Assembly: GCA_963756815.1 (NCBI GenBank)
Contig: CAVWPR010000045.1
Span: 62,001 to 126,000 of the forward strand
Direction of reading: 5' to 3'
Length of the DNA: 64,000 nt
Origin: JAENVU01 sp963756815
Lineage (GTDB): Bacteria; Actinomycetota; Acidimicrobiia; IMCC26256; JAENVU01
Each line of letters starts with the position of its first letter. Positions within the stretch are counted from its first letter, which is position 1. The translations under genes and the position numbers were made by a program. A model generated the notes under the pieces. The model had not been told where the DNA came from. It did no database searches and saw only the letters and a program-made list of their open reading frames with translations. Shown here in pieces: positions 8,275-18,060 of this stretch.

Positions 8275-9310
8275 ATGACCGAGGCACCGGCGCGGGTGAC
8301 CGCGAACACCGGGACCCTCGGCGGAGAGTCCCGACGGCGGCGCCGCCGGGCGCGCCGATGCTCGCGGGCGCGCTCGAGCAGCTCCGGCTCGGCGGGCGCG
8401 ATCTTCTTCCGGGCCGAGCTTCGGAGCCGTTCGCGATCGGTGCCGCGCCGAACGTGATGGCCGAGGCGCTCCACCCCGGCGCCGACCGTCTGCTCGAGTT
8501 CCACATCATCGTCGGCGGCCGGGCTGGGTCGTGCGGCCCGACGGGGAGGGCTGACCGCCGAGCCGGGCGAGATCGTCGTCGGTCCCGTACGGCGACGAGC
8601 ACACCATCACGGGGGAGTCGGCGACCGAGACGGTGGCGTTCACCGCTCGCCCTGTCGTCGGCCCGCCGCCATGGGACGACGTGCCCACTGATCGAGCACG
8701 GCGGCGGGGGCGCGCCGACGGAGTTCGTGTGCGGCTACCTGGTCTCGGACGACCCGCTGTTCGATCCCGTCATGCGGGTGTTCCCCCCGGTGTTCGTGGT
8801 CCGGCTCCCGGCCCGGCGCCCGCCGGTGGGTGGAGGCGAGCGTGGAGTACGCGATGCAGGGGGTCGGCCGCCGGTCGACGCGACGCGCTGGGCGTGGTCG
8901 CCACCCGCCTGCCCGAGCTGGTGGTGATCGAGGTGCTCAAGCAGCACCTCGCCACTGCGCCGGGCGCCGACCACGGCTGGCTCGCGGCGCTGCGTGACCC
9001 CGTGCTCGCGCCCGGCCCTCGCCGCGCTCCACGCCGACCCCGGGCGCCGCTGGACCGTGGACGAGATCGCGGCCGAGGCAGCGGTGTCGCGCTCGGTCCT
9101 CGACGAGCGGTTCCGTGACCGGTTGGGCCGCTCGCCGATCCGCTATCTCGCCGAATGGCGGATGCACCTCGCCGAGGAGCTGCTCGCGACCAGCGATGTG
9201 ACGTGTTCTCGTGTCCCGCGACGGGTCGGGTACGACTCGGAGGAGGCGTTCAGTCGTGCCTTCAAGCGCGAGCCCGGGGGATCGCTCCGTCGCAATGGCG
9301 GGCCGAGCAC
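8275..9310 (+). pseudogene. AraC family regulator with cupin domain, multiply frameshifted
   Basis: Pieces of one AraC-type regulator are spread over all three forward frames: APNVMAEALHPGADRLLEFH, then PYGDEHTITGESATETVAF and EFVCGYLVSDDPLFDPVMRV of an AraC cupin-6 ligand domain. These are followed by two helix-turn-helix units (RWTVDEIAAEAAVSRSVLDE…, then RVGYDSEEAFSRAFKRE). At least four frame changes separate them (near 8410, 8530, 8690 and 8820-9010). The start (ATG 8275 after GGGAGCAGGAG) and the end are approximate. Either a true pseudogene or a stretch of poor sequence; the residues themselves are well conserved, which favours the latter. Confidence 0.7.
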
Positions 9311-9944
9311 CGGAACCGCCCGGGACGGCGACGAGGTGGACGCCGCAGGAGTGGGACCGCCGCTACGACCGCGACCGACTACGTCTGGCACGTCGCCCCC
9401 AACCGGTTCCTGCCGGACCTCGTCACCGATCTCCCGGCGGGCCGCGCGCTCGACCTCGCGTGTGGCGAGGGCCGCAACGCGGTGTGGCTCGCGCAGCGGG
9501 GCTGGAGCGTCACCGGTGTCGACTTCTCGAGGGTCGGCATCGACAAGGGGAAGCGGCTCGCGGCCGACAGCGGCGTGGCCGTCGACTGGCTCGTCGCCGA
9601 CGTCACCGAGGTCGAGCTCCCGCCGGCGCTTCGACCTCGTGATCATCTTCTACGTACAGCTCCCGCCGCCCGAACGCGAGGCGATGCTGCACCATGCCGC
9701 CCGGGCGTTGGCGCCGGGTGGACGATTCGTGATGGTCGCGCACGACCTCACCAACATCACCGAGGGGATCGGTGGCCCGCAGGATCCCTCCGTCATGCCG
9801 ACGCCGGAGCTGGTCGTCGCCGATCTGTCCTCCGCCGGGGTGGCCGACCTCACCGTCGACCGCGCCGAGCGCATCACCCGTTCGGTCGACACGGACGACG
9901 GACCGCGCGACGCGATCGACTGCCTCGTCATCGCGAGTCGCTGA
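9295..9944 (+). CDS. class I SAM-dependent methyltransferase, frameshifted
   Basis: Three adjoining frame segments make one methyltransferase of about 215 residues: WTPQEWDRRYDRD, then YVWHVAPNRFLPDLVTDLPA with the SAM motif I ALDLACGEGRNAVWLA and GVDFS, then FDLVIIFYVQLPPPEREAML (motif II/post-II) and ALAPGGRFVMVAHD (motif III). Frame changes lie near 9378 and 9630. The pattern resembles TehB/thiopurine-type methyltransferases; the substrate is unknown. It overlaps the tail of the AraC-like gene, so the two were probably co-transcribed. Confidence 0.75.
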
Positions 9945-10008
9945 CCGGAACTGGCACGCAGAAGAGCCGGAGAATCGTCGATTCTGCGCGTCGGTTCGCG
10001 GGCGGCGC

Positions 10009-10789
10009 CTACTTCGGGGGCATCCGGATGCCGCCGTCGACCCGCACCACCTCGCCGTTCATGTACGGGTTGGTGATCAGGTCGGTGACCATGAACGCGA
10101 GCTCCTCGGCCGAGCCGAGCCGCTTCGGGAACAGCACCGACTGGCCGAGGTGGTTCTTGAACGCCTCGGACGCGTCGCCCTCGCCGTAGATCGGCGTGTC
10201 GATGAGGCCCGGGCGCGACGGTGTTCACGCGGATGCCGACGGCGCTGAGGTCGCGTGCGACCGGCAGGGTGAGGCCGACGACGCCGCCCTTCGACGCCGA
10301 GTACGCGGCCTGACCGATCTGCCCGTCGAACGCCGCGACCGACGCCATGTTCACGATCGCGCCGCGCTGACCGTCGTCGGTGATCGGATCGGTCTTCGCC
10401 ATCGCCGCCGCGCACAGCCGCATCATGTTGAACGTGCCGATCAGGTTGACCTTGATCACGAACTCGAACTGGTCGAGCGGGAACGGGTTGTTGTTGCGGT
10501 CGACCGTGCGGTTCGCGTTGCCGAGGCCCGCGCTGTTCACGCACACGCGCAGCGGTCCCATCTCCGACGCCGCGTCGACCGCGGCCTGACCGTCCTCCTC
10601 GCTCGCCACGTTGCACTTCGCGAAGAGACCGCCGAGCTCCTTGGCGACGGCGGTCCCCTTGTCCTCGTTGAGGTCGGCGATCACCACGCGCACGCCGAGG
10701 TCGGCGAGCTGGCGGGCGCACGCCTCGCCGATCCCGGACGCACCGCCGGTGACGACGGCCGAGGCTCCGTTGAGGTCGAGGCGGGGCAT
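10009..10789 (-). CDS. SDR family oxidoreductase (3-hydroxyacyl-CoA dehydrogenase type 2-like), frameshifted
   Basis: From ATG 10789 the Rossmann signature TGGASGIG, NSAGLGNANRTV and the catalytic YSASK (…IGQAAYSASKGGVVGL) are intact. At about 10203 the frame changes inside a cccggg run after NTVAPG. The true C-terminus (LITNPYMNGEVVRVDGG, then IRMPPK and the stop at 10009) lies in the next frame. Joined length about 259 residues. The length, the sequence and the NNPFPLDQFEFVIKVNLIGT segment match the HSD10-like 3-hydroxyacyl-CoA dehydrogenases, which suggests a role in beta-oxidation or branched-chain degradation. Confidence 0.85.
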
Positions 10790-10933
10790 GGGGGGACTCC
10801 TTGGGGTGGGAACGGCCGCGGTGAAGGTAGCGGGCGTCGCCGAACCGTGGTCAGTCCGGGGCGCCTGATGCGGCTCCGTGTCGGGCGCCGAACCAAGTCG
10901 TCGTCGACCTACACGCGCGCCGTCCCTGTCACT

Positions 10934-13167
10934 TCACTGCAACGCCGCGAACGTGTGGAGCTCACCGGCGTCGACCGCATTCCACGTGGTCAGGGCACCG
11001 ATCGGCGTCGGGCTGGTCCGGCGCGTGGTGGTGCCGTCGCCGAGCTGGCCGTCGGAGTTGCCGCCCCAGCACCAGAGGGTGCCGTTGCTCTGGATCCCGC
11101 ACGTGTGGTAGCCGCCGGCGGTGACGGTCCTCCAGGTGGCGGTGCCGATCGGGGTCGGGCTGGTCCGGGACGTGGTGGTGCCGTCGCCGACCTCGCCCGT
11201 CGACGTTGTAGCCCCAGCACCAGAGGGTGCCGTTGCTGCGGATCCCGCACGTGTGGGAGCCACCGGCGGCGACGCTCTTCCAGGTGGCGGTGCCGATCGG
11301 GGTCGGGCTGGTCCGGCGCGTGGTGGTGCCGTCGCCGACCTCGCCGTCGACGTTGTAGCCCCAGCACCAGAGCGTGTCGTTGCTGCGGATCCCGCACGTG
11401 TGGGAGCCGCCGGTGGTGGCGGTCTTCCAGGTGGCGGTGCCGATCGGGGTCGGGCTGGTCCGGCGGTGGTGGTGCCGTCACCGACCTGACCCGAAGCGTT
11501 GCGGCCCCAGCACCAGAGCGTGTCGTTGCTGCGGATCCCGCAGCTGTGGTCGTGCCCGGCGGCGACGGTCTTCCAGGTGGCGGTGCCGACCTGGGTCGGG
11601 CTGGTCCGGTCCGCCGTGGTGCCGTCACCGACCTGGCCGTCGACGTTGTGACCCCAGCACCAGAGCGTGTCGTTGCTGCGGATCCCGCACGTGTGGTAGC
11701 CGCCGGCGGTGACGGTCTTCCAGGTGGCGGTGCCGATCTGGACCGGGCTGGTGCGGTCCGCCGTGGTGCCGTCACCGACCTGGCCCGAGCCGTTGCTGCC
11801 CCAGCACCAGAGGGTGCCGTCGGACTGCGCGATGCCGCACGTGTGGCTGCCGCCGGCGCTCGCCTGCTTCCAGCTGGCGAGCTGGCCGTCGATCTGCACC
11901 GGCCGGGTCCGGCCGGTCGTGGTGCCGTCGCCGAGCTGGCCGGCGGTGTTGGCGCCCCAGCACCAGCGGGTGGCTGTCGGACTGCGCGATGGCGCAGGTG
12001 TGCGGACCGCCGGCGGTGACGGTCTTCCAGGTGGCGGTGCCGACCTGGGTGGGGCTGCTGCGGTTGGTGCCGCTGGTGCCGTCGCCGATCTGGCCGTAGG
12101 CGTTGTACCCCCAGCACCAGAGGGTGTCGTTGCTCCGAGTGCCGCAGGTGTGGAAGCGGCCGCCGCTGATCGTCTTCCAGGTGGCGGTGCCGACCTGGAC
12201 CGGGCTGGTCCGGCTGGTGGCGGTGGTGCCGTCGCCGACCTCGCCGTCGGTGTTGTTGCCCCAGCACCAGAGGGTGTCGTTGCTGCGGATCCCGCAGGTG
12301 TGCAGACCACCGGCGGTGACGGTCTTCCAGGTGGCGGTGCCGACCTGGGTCGGGGCTGGTGCGGTTGGTGCCGCTGGTGCCGTCGCCGATCTGGCCGATC
12401 GAGTTGCCGCCCCAGCACCAGAGGGTGTCGTTGCTGCGGATCCCGCACGTGTGGTAGCTGCCGGCCGGTGACGGTCTTCCAGGCGGCGGTGCCGACCTGG
12501 GTGGGGCTGGCCCGGTTCGTGGTGGTGCCGTCGCCGACCTCGCCGTCGGTGTTCCTCCCCCAGCACCAGAGCGTGTCGTTGCTGCGGATCCCGCACGTGT
12601 GGTCGAAGCCGGTGGCGACGGTCTTCCAGGTGGCGGTGCCGATCTGGACGGGGCTGAACTGACTGGTGCCGCTGGTGCCGCCACCGATCTGGCCCACGTC
12701 GTTGCGGCCCCAGCACCAGAGGGTGTCGTTGCTGCGGATCGCGCAGGTGTGGCCGCCGTCGCCGGCCGCTACGGACTTCCAGGTCCAGGACGGGCGGACC
12801 TCGATAGGACCGAGCCACGGAGTCGTGCTGCCGTCGCCGAGCTCCCCGTAGGCGTTGTCGCCCCAGCACTGCAGGGTGTCGTTGCTGCGGATCCCGCACG
12901 AGTGGGTCCCACCGGCGCTCAGCATCTTCCACGTGATCCCGCCGACCTGCGTCGGGGCGTTCCTGTCGGCGCCGCCGTGTCGATCCCGAGCTGGCCGTTG
13001 GTGTTGGCGCCCCAAGCCCACAGGCTGCACCCGCTGGTCAGCACCGCGAGCCCGGCGACCGCGACCACGACGCGCAGGTGCGGGAGCCAGGACCGGCGCA
13101 GGGACCGACCGGCGGGGCGATGCCCTCCGGCCGTGCTCGCGTGTCCGCGAAGTCCTCGTCCGTTCAT
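10934..13167 (-). pseudogene. RCC1-repeat lipoprotein B, multiply frameshifted
   Basis: The gene starts at ATG 13167 with a lipoprotein signal peptide (RVVVAVAGLAVLTSGCSLWAWG; lipobox LTSGC) after a GGGAGGAGGG ribosome site. Fourteen RCC1-type units of about 50 residues follow. Each carries HTCGI and LWCWG, so two Cys per unit, with a G-Q-x-G-D-G-T core. The reading frame changes at least six times (near 12975, 12468, 12355, 11975, 11465 and 11200), mostly at G/C runs, yet every unit is intact in some frame. The mature protein would be a surface-anchored double propeller. Close paralogue of the gene just upstream at 13264-15445. Confidence 0.8.
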
Positions 13168-13183
13168 CTGGTCCCTCCTCCCG

Positions 13184-13206
13184 GGTCCGCGGCCAGGCCG
13201 CGGACC
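13184..13206 (-). terminator. Perfect hairpin between the two RCC1 genes
   Basis: GGTCCGCGGCC-A-GGCCGCGGACC is a perfect 11-bp inverted repeat. It lies about 60 nt after the stop of RCC1 gene A and 17 nt before the start of gene B, immediately upstream of B's ribosome-binding site. It could terminate transcription of A or act as a leader structure limiting translation of B. No T-run follows. Confidence 0.5.
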
Positions 13207-13263
13207 TCTGACCGGTCGCGCTGGCGCCGCGATGCGCCGACCGATGCCGGTGTGATCTCTCCA

Positions 13264-15445
13264 TCAGGTCAGCAGCGCGAGCGTGTGGTCGTCGCCGGCG
13301 TCGACCGAGTCCCAGGTGGTCAGGGCGCCGATCGGCACCGGGCTGGACCGGTCGACGCCGAACGTGCCGTCGCCGACCTGGCCGGCGTCGTCCCGACCCC
13401 AGCACCAGAGGGTGCCGTTGGTGCGGATGCCGCACGTGTGGCTCGCGCCGGCCGTGACGGTCTTCCACGCGGCGGTGCCGATCGGCACCGGGCTCGTCCG
13501 GGTCGCGGTGGTGGTGTCACCGAGCTGGCCGTGGAAGTTGTTGCCCCAGCACCAGAGGGCGTTGTTGCTCTGGATCCCGCACGTGTGGCTCCCACCGGCG
13601 GTGACGGTCTTCCACGTGGCGGTCCCGACGTGGAACGGAGTGGTCCGGTCGGTGGTGGCGCCGTCACCGAGCTGGCCGGTGTCGTCGGCGCCCCAGCACC
13701 AGAGGGTGTCGTTGCTCTGGATCCCGCACGTGTGGAGCAGGCCGGCGGTGACGGTCTTCCAGGCGGCGGTGCCGATGGCGACGGGGCCGGTGCCGAAGAA
13801 GGTGGTGGTGCCGTCGCCGCGCTGGCCCCGCCCGCTCGCGCCCCAGCACCAGAGGGTGTCGTTGCTCTGGATCCCGCACGTGTGGGCGTAGCCGGCGGAG
13901 ACGGTCTTCCAGGTGGCGGTGCCGACCTGCACGGGGCTGGTCCGGCTGGTGCCGCCGCCGTCCCCGACCTGCCCGAACACGTCGTTGCCCCAGCACCAGA
14001 GGGTGTCGTTGCTGCGGATCCCGCACGTGTGGGCGTAGCCGGTGGAGACGGTCTTCCAGGTGGCGGTGCCGATCTGCACGGGGCTGGTCCGGTCGGCGGT
14101 GCTGCCGTCGCCGATCTGTCCGCTCGCGTTGTAGCCCCAGCACCAGAGCGTGCTGTCGGCCTGGGCGATCGCGCAGCTGTGCACACCGCCGGCGCTGGCC
14201 TGCTTCCACGTCGGGTGGCGCCCGTCGACCTGCTCGGGCCGGGTCTGGCCGATCGTGCTGCCGTCGCCGAGCTGCCCGGAGGTGTTGCTGCCCCAGCACC
14301 AGCGGGTGGTGTTCGTGTCGATGGCGCAGGTGTGCTGGCCGCCGCTGCTGACGGTCTGAAAGGTGCCGATGCCGATCTGGACCGGGCTGGTGCGGCTGGT
14401 GGTGGTGCCGTCGCCGACCTGGGCGAACTGGTTGTAGCCCCAGCACCAGAGGGTGTCGTTGCTCCGGGTCCCGCAGGTGTGGAAGCGCCCGGCGCTGATC
14501 GTCTTCCAGGTGGCGGTGCCGACCTGGACGGGGCGGGTGCGGTTGGTGGTGGTGCCGTCGCCGACCTGCCCGTCACTGTTGCCACCCCAGCACCAGAGGG
14601 TGTCGTCGCTGCGGATCCCGCAGCTCTGGAACCCGCCGACGGTGACGGTCTTCCAGGTGGCGGTGCCGACCTGGACGGGGCTGGTCCGGGCGGTGGTGGT
14701 GCCGTCGCCGACAGCGCCCGCTGGTGTTGCCGCCCCAGCACCAGAGCGTGTCGTTGGTTCGGGTCCCGCAGGTGTGGTAGCTGCCGCCGGCGACGGTCTT
14801 CCACGTCGCGGTGCCGACCCGGACGGGGGTGGTGCGGTTGGTGGTGGTGCCGTCACCGACCTCGCCGTCGGTGTTCCTCCCCCAGCACCAGAGCGTGTCG
14901 TCGCTGCGGATCCCGCAGGTGTGGTCGTAACCGGTGACCACCGACTTCCAGGTGGCGGTGCCGACCCGGACCGGGCTGGTCCGCATGGTGTTGGTGCCGT
15001 CGCCGATCTGGCCGACGTCGTTGCGGCCCCAGCACCAGAGGGTGTCGTCGGTGCGGATGGCGCACGTGTGGCCGCCGTCGCTCGCCGCGACCGCTTTCCA
15101 CGTCGTGCTCGTCCCGCTGACGACGACCGGCGCGACCTGGGTGACGGTGCCACCGTTGCCGACCCCTCCGAAGTCGTTGTTGCCCCAGCACCAGAGGGTG
15201 GTGTCGGTGCGGATCCCGCACGTGTGGGTCCCACCCGCGCTCAGCACCTTCCACGTGGTGGCTCCGACCTGCGCGGGGGAGATCTGCTGGGTGGTCGTGC
15301 CGATGCCGACCTGGCCGTGGGTGTTGACGCCCCACCCCCAGAGCGTGCAGCCGCTGGTCAGCACCGAGAGCCCGACGACCGCGACCACGCCGAGGAGGTG
15401 GCGGACGGTCGGGACTCGACGTCCGACCCCGAGTCGTGGTCGCAT
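13264..15445 (-). CDS. RCC1-repeat lipoprotein A, one frameshift
   Basis: About 726 residues once one frameshift near 14715 (gcgcccgctggtg) is joined. ATG 15445 follows GGGAGG. A lipoprotein signal (VVAVVGLSVLTSGCTLWGWG) is followed by 14 RCC1-like units of about 50 residues with the pattern TATWKTV-AGG-HTCGI-ND-TLWCWG-N-GQVGDGTT. Because RCC1 propellers have seven blades, 14 units fit two propellers. The two Cys per unit may form disulfides outside the membrane. The protein ends SVDAGDDHTLALLT at 13264. Probably surface-exposed, with a binding or structural role; the partner is unknown. Confidence 0.85.
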
Positions 15446-15460
15446 CCCGCTGCCTCCCCT

Positions 15461-15490
15461 GGCGTCGCCCGGCCCCCTGACGCCGGGGCC
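15461..15490 (-). promoter_or_regulatory. Overlapping alternative stems in leader of RCC1 gene A
   Basis: GGCGTC (15461-15466) can pair with GACGCC (15479-15484), or GGCCCC (15471-15476) with GGGGCC (15485-15490). The two stems interleave and exclude each other. They lie 16-45 nt upstream of the ATG at 15445. Such an arrangement can act as an attenuator, but in DNA this GC-rich it may be chance. Confidence 0.25.
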
Positions 15491-15524
15491 TCGGACGACC
15501 GTACGGATCGAGGCGTTCGATGGC

Positions 15525-15543
15525 TCGCGTAGTCACTACGCGA
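15525..15543. promoter_or_regulatory. 8-bp-arm inverted repeat upstream of RCC1 gene A
   Basis: TCGCGTAG-TCA-CTACGCGA is a perfect inverted repeat in the 138-bp gap between the propeller gene (stop 15584) and RCC1 gene A (start 15445), both on the minus strand. It has no T-run, so an operator for the RCC1 genes is at least as likely as a terminator. The rest of the gap shows nothing else I can name. Confidence 0.4.
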
Positions 15544-15583
15544 TTTCGGCTCCAGGCGTTCTCCGGCGACCGGCCGGCGTCGG

Positions 15584-16790
15584 TCAGTCCGACGCGACGG
15601 TGACGTGGCTCACGCACGGGAAGGCCACGTAGTAGAGGTCGCGACCGAAGCCGGGGGCCATGAACACCGGCGACTGGAGCGGGCTGCCGGTGTCGACGCG
15701 TGCCTTCTCCTCGCCGGTCTCGATGTCGAGCACCACGAGCTGGTCCATGAACCGGTCGCCGTCGTGGTCGGCGGTCACCAGCTCGCCCGTGTCGGGGTAG
15801 AGGATCGGATGGCAGGCGTGGTACTGCTCGCGCCGCCAGCGCGGGGTCAGCGTGCCGTCGGTGTCGATCGCGAACGCCGCGAGCACGCCGTTCGCGCTGT
15901 CGTAGCCGACCGCGATCCCACGCGTCGCGTCGATCGCGGGCGGGTTGGCGACGATCCCGTTGGGCAGGCCGCACACCTCGGTGAGCGTCACGGAGCCGGT
16001 GGCGAGGTCGACGCGCACGAGGTGCAGCGGGGCCGGGCGACCGGCTGACCCCGCGGAAGGAGCCCGCGAATCCCTCGGTGCCCTCACCGTCGTCGAGGAA
16101 CCATGCCGCACCACCGGCAATGACGGTGTCCCAGCCATGGGTCTGGCCCTCGATGGTGCGGTACCTGGCCGTGAAGTCGACGTCGACCGCGAACGTCGGC
16201 GCCGTCCCACCGCACGCGGAAGAGGTGCTCGACGCCGACGACGTAGACGTCGTCGCCGTCGGCCGACAGCCGCGCCACCGACCGCTCGGGCAGGGTGACG
16301 CGGTCGACGATCTCGAGCGTCTCCGGCTCGAGCGCGAGCAGCTCGCACGACTCGTCGTCGGTCGCCTCGATGCCCGGCGGGCAGCGCGCCACCGAAGTCC
16401 TTCAGGGCGAGATGGCCGTCGGGCAGGATGACGAAGCTGTTGTAGGGACGGTCGCGCGGCAGCTCCACGGTGCGCACCGACTGCAGGTCGGCCGAGAGCC
16501 GGTGCACGTGCCGGCCGAAGGCGACGTAGAGCGAGCCGTTGGCGTGCGCCGCGATCCCGCCGGGCCACGTCTTGCCGCCCGGCAGATCGGGCGATCGCTC
16601 GATGACCTCGAGGGTCTCGGCATGGATGCGCTCGACCCAGGAGATCGCATCCGGTCCGCCGGTGTGGCGCAGCAGGTACACCTCGCCCGGCTCGCGCAGC
16701 ACGACCATCGTGGCGACGATCGCCTCGCGGGTCGTCGACCACGAGCCGCTCACCGGCGACGATCCCGAGCCCCGATCCTGACCGGGGGAT
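15584..16790 (-). pseudogene. beta-propeller (SMP-30/NHL-like) protein, multiply frameshifted
   Basis: Segments of one protein occur in successive frames: VVLREPGEVYLLRHTGGPDA… GGIAAHANGSLYVAFGRHVH, then LEIVDRVTLPERSVARLSAD, then ARYRTIEGQTHGWDTVIAGG, then ATGSVTLTEVCGLPNGIVAN… DHDGDRFMDQLVVLDIETGEE. Frame changes lie near 16390, 16200 and 16050, and perhaps 16740. The repeating pattern of short beta-strands with NG-LYVA and DGD-YVVG turns is that of a propeller domain; about 400 residues in all. There is no clear signal peptide. The start is uncertain (ATG 16708 if no frameshift precedes it). Function unknown. Confidence 0.55.
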
Positions 16791-16933
16791 CTCCGTGCGG
16801 CGCGGTCCGCCGTCCTCACCGGGCCAGCGGCTCGTCCCAGTACCCGGCATCGACTTCGTTCGCGTTCGGTCCGCGCATCCTGGCACGCGACTCGCCGCGC
16901 GACCCTCGCCATGGGGCACCCGAGCCGCGTCGG
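16791..16933. other. Intergenic stretch without a supported gene
   Basis: Between the propeller gene and the cyclase remnant I see no intact gene. A 20-codon minus-strand frame at 16816-16875 (MRGPNANEVDAGYWDEPLAR) resembles the very start of some SAM methyltransferases but stops at once. It may be a decayed fragment or chance. Confidence 0.3.
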
Positions 16934-17182
16934 ATGACCGCGGACGACGCCGCACTCGTGCGCGGATCCGGTCGCGACTGCTCGAGGCCGGCGCCACTGC
17001 GGAGGAGCTCGCTGCCGCCACGACCGTCGAGTCGCTCGCGGTTCACCGCGGCGCGTCGGGATCGCCACCGGCGACGTGCTCGAGCAGGACGGCGACTGCG
17101 TGGCCCTGTCGTCAACTCGCGCGCTTCGTGGCCGCGACGCCCGACGGTCGCGTGACCGTCGACGCGCCGGTGATCAGCTCTT
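16934..17182 (+). pseudogene. Remnant of a class III adenylate/guanylate cyclase
   Basis: From ATG 16934 a short N-terminal piece (MTADDAALVR, then RIRSRLLEAGATAEELAAAT in the next frame) looks like the helical leader of actinobacterial cyclases. It is followed by RVGIATGDVLEQDGDC, PVVNS and ARFVAATPDGRVTVDAPV, which match the second half of the class III cyclase catalytic domain (GIATGEV…DGDYFGPVVN-ARL). Frames change twice, and roughly 100-150 residues of the catalytic core, with both metal-binding Asp motifs, are missing. Its tail runs into the 3' end of the opposing GNAT gene. A dead gene. Confidence 0.55.
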
Positions 17183-17521
17183 GTCCTCGCCCACGTAGCG
17201 GCGGCGGGCATTGGGGTCGACGAGGTCGGCGACCTCGGGGTGATGGTCCACGTAGGCCTGCACGAAGGGGCAGCGCGGGACGATCGTCATCCCCTGCTCA
17301 CGGACGTCGGCCAGCGCGTCGGCGATCAGCACCGACCCCAGTCCGAGGCCCTCGAACCGCGGGTCGATCTCGGTGTGGACGAACGTCCGGATGCGCCGGT
17401 AGTCGGTGTACTCGGTGAATCCCGCCGGCCGGCCGTCGAGGGTGATCTCGTACCGGCCCTTCTCGGGCCGGGGGGTCACCACCGTGATCGGCTCCGGGCC
17501 GGGCAGTCCTTCGCCGGTCAT
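17174..17521 (-). CDS. GNAT family N-acetyltransferase (YjdJ-type)
   Basis: 115 residues from ATG 17521, with GAGGAG 4 nt upstream; the longer in-frame start is low-complexity. Residues ~20-90 carry the short GNAT fold: YEITLDGRPAGFTEYTDYRR, FVHTEIDPRFEGLGLGSVLI (acetyl-CoA loop), then IVPRCPFVQAYVDHHPEVAD. This matches the small PF14542-type acetyltransferases, whose substrates are mostly unknown. Divergent from the DUF2277 gene. Confidence 0.9.
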   Translation of the reverse strand: MTGEGLPGPEPITVVTPRPEKGRYEITLDGRPAGFTEYTDYRRIRTFVHTEIDPRFEGLGLGSVLIADALADVREQGMTIVPRCPFVQAYVDHHPEVADLVDPNARRRYVGEDKS

Positions 17522-17671
17522 CGGCGCTCCTCTCGTGGTTCGCACCGTGTTGTAGCCGCTCCCGGACCCTCGATGTCGCGTCGGCCCGATCTGCGGCGGG
17601 TGGCGACCGGATCTCACGGAGCGTGCCGCGCAGCGAGCGTCACCGTGCTCGCGGTCCTACGCTCGACGACC

Positions 17672-17959
17672 ATGTGCAGAAACATCACGGAGCTGCGCGG
17701 GCTCGAGCCACCGGCCACCCGCGAGGAGATCGAGGCGGCGGCACGGCAGTTCGTCCGCAAGGTGTCGGGGGTCGCGAAGCCCAAGGGTGACGCCGCCGCG
17801 GCGATGGAGGATGCGGCGCTGCGGATCGCGCACATCACCGAGCACCTGCTGGCCGACCTCCCGGCCCGTCGCCAGCCGCCGAAGTCCGACCCGCCACTGC
17901 GACGGCCCGAGGTCCGGGCGCGGCTCGGCCTCGAGCCCTTCGAGACGGTCACATCCTGA
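17672..17959 (+). CDS. DUF2277 family protein
   Basis: 95 residues beginning MCRNITELRGLEPPATREEI, the hallmark start of DUF2277 proteins, with QFVRKVSGVAKPKGDAA in the middle and a basic, Pro-rich tail. Complete and of normal length. The family is small, soluble and of unknown function, common in actinobacteria and proteobacteria. The last codons and stop (ACATCCTGA) are part of a 16-bp direct repeat that recurs 89 bp downstream. Confidence 0.9.
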   Translation: MCRNITELRGLEPPATREEIEAAARQFVRKVSGVAKPKGDAAAAMEDAALRIAHITEHLLADLPARRQPPKSDPPLRRPEVRARLGLEPFETVTS

Positions 17960-18053
17960 GCCGCCCGGACGTTCGGCGGTTCGAGTCGACCAGCGGTCCG
18001 GGACTCCGGCTCCGGTCCGTCGGCGTCGCGGCTCAGCTCACATCCTGAGCCGC
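17949..18053 (+). repeat. 16-bp direct repeat at gene 3' end
   Basis: TCACATCCTGAGCCGC occurs at 17949-17964, across the DUF2277 stop codon, and again at 18038-18053. The 73 bp between the copies show no gene. Like the 91-bp array near 1.6 kb, a gene 3' end is repeated a little under 100 bp away. Confidence 0.7.
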
Positions 18054-18060
18054 GAGGGGG

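Noticed and set aside
10934..15445. Regular 150-bp DNA repeats resembling a repeat array
   Set aside because: The repeats encode RCC1 units and are too long and too coding-like for a CRISPR or minisatellite.
16816..16875. Methyltransferase-like N-terminus (MRGPNANEVDAGYWDEPLAR)
   Set aside because: Only 20 codons before a stop; too short to distinguish from chance.
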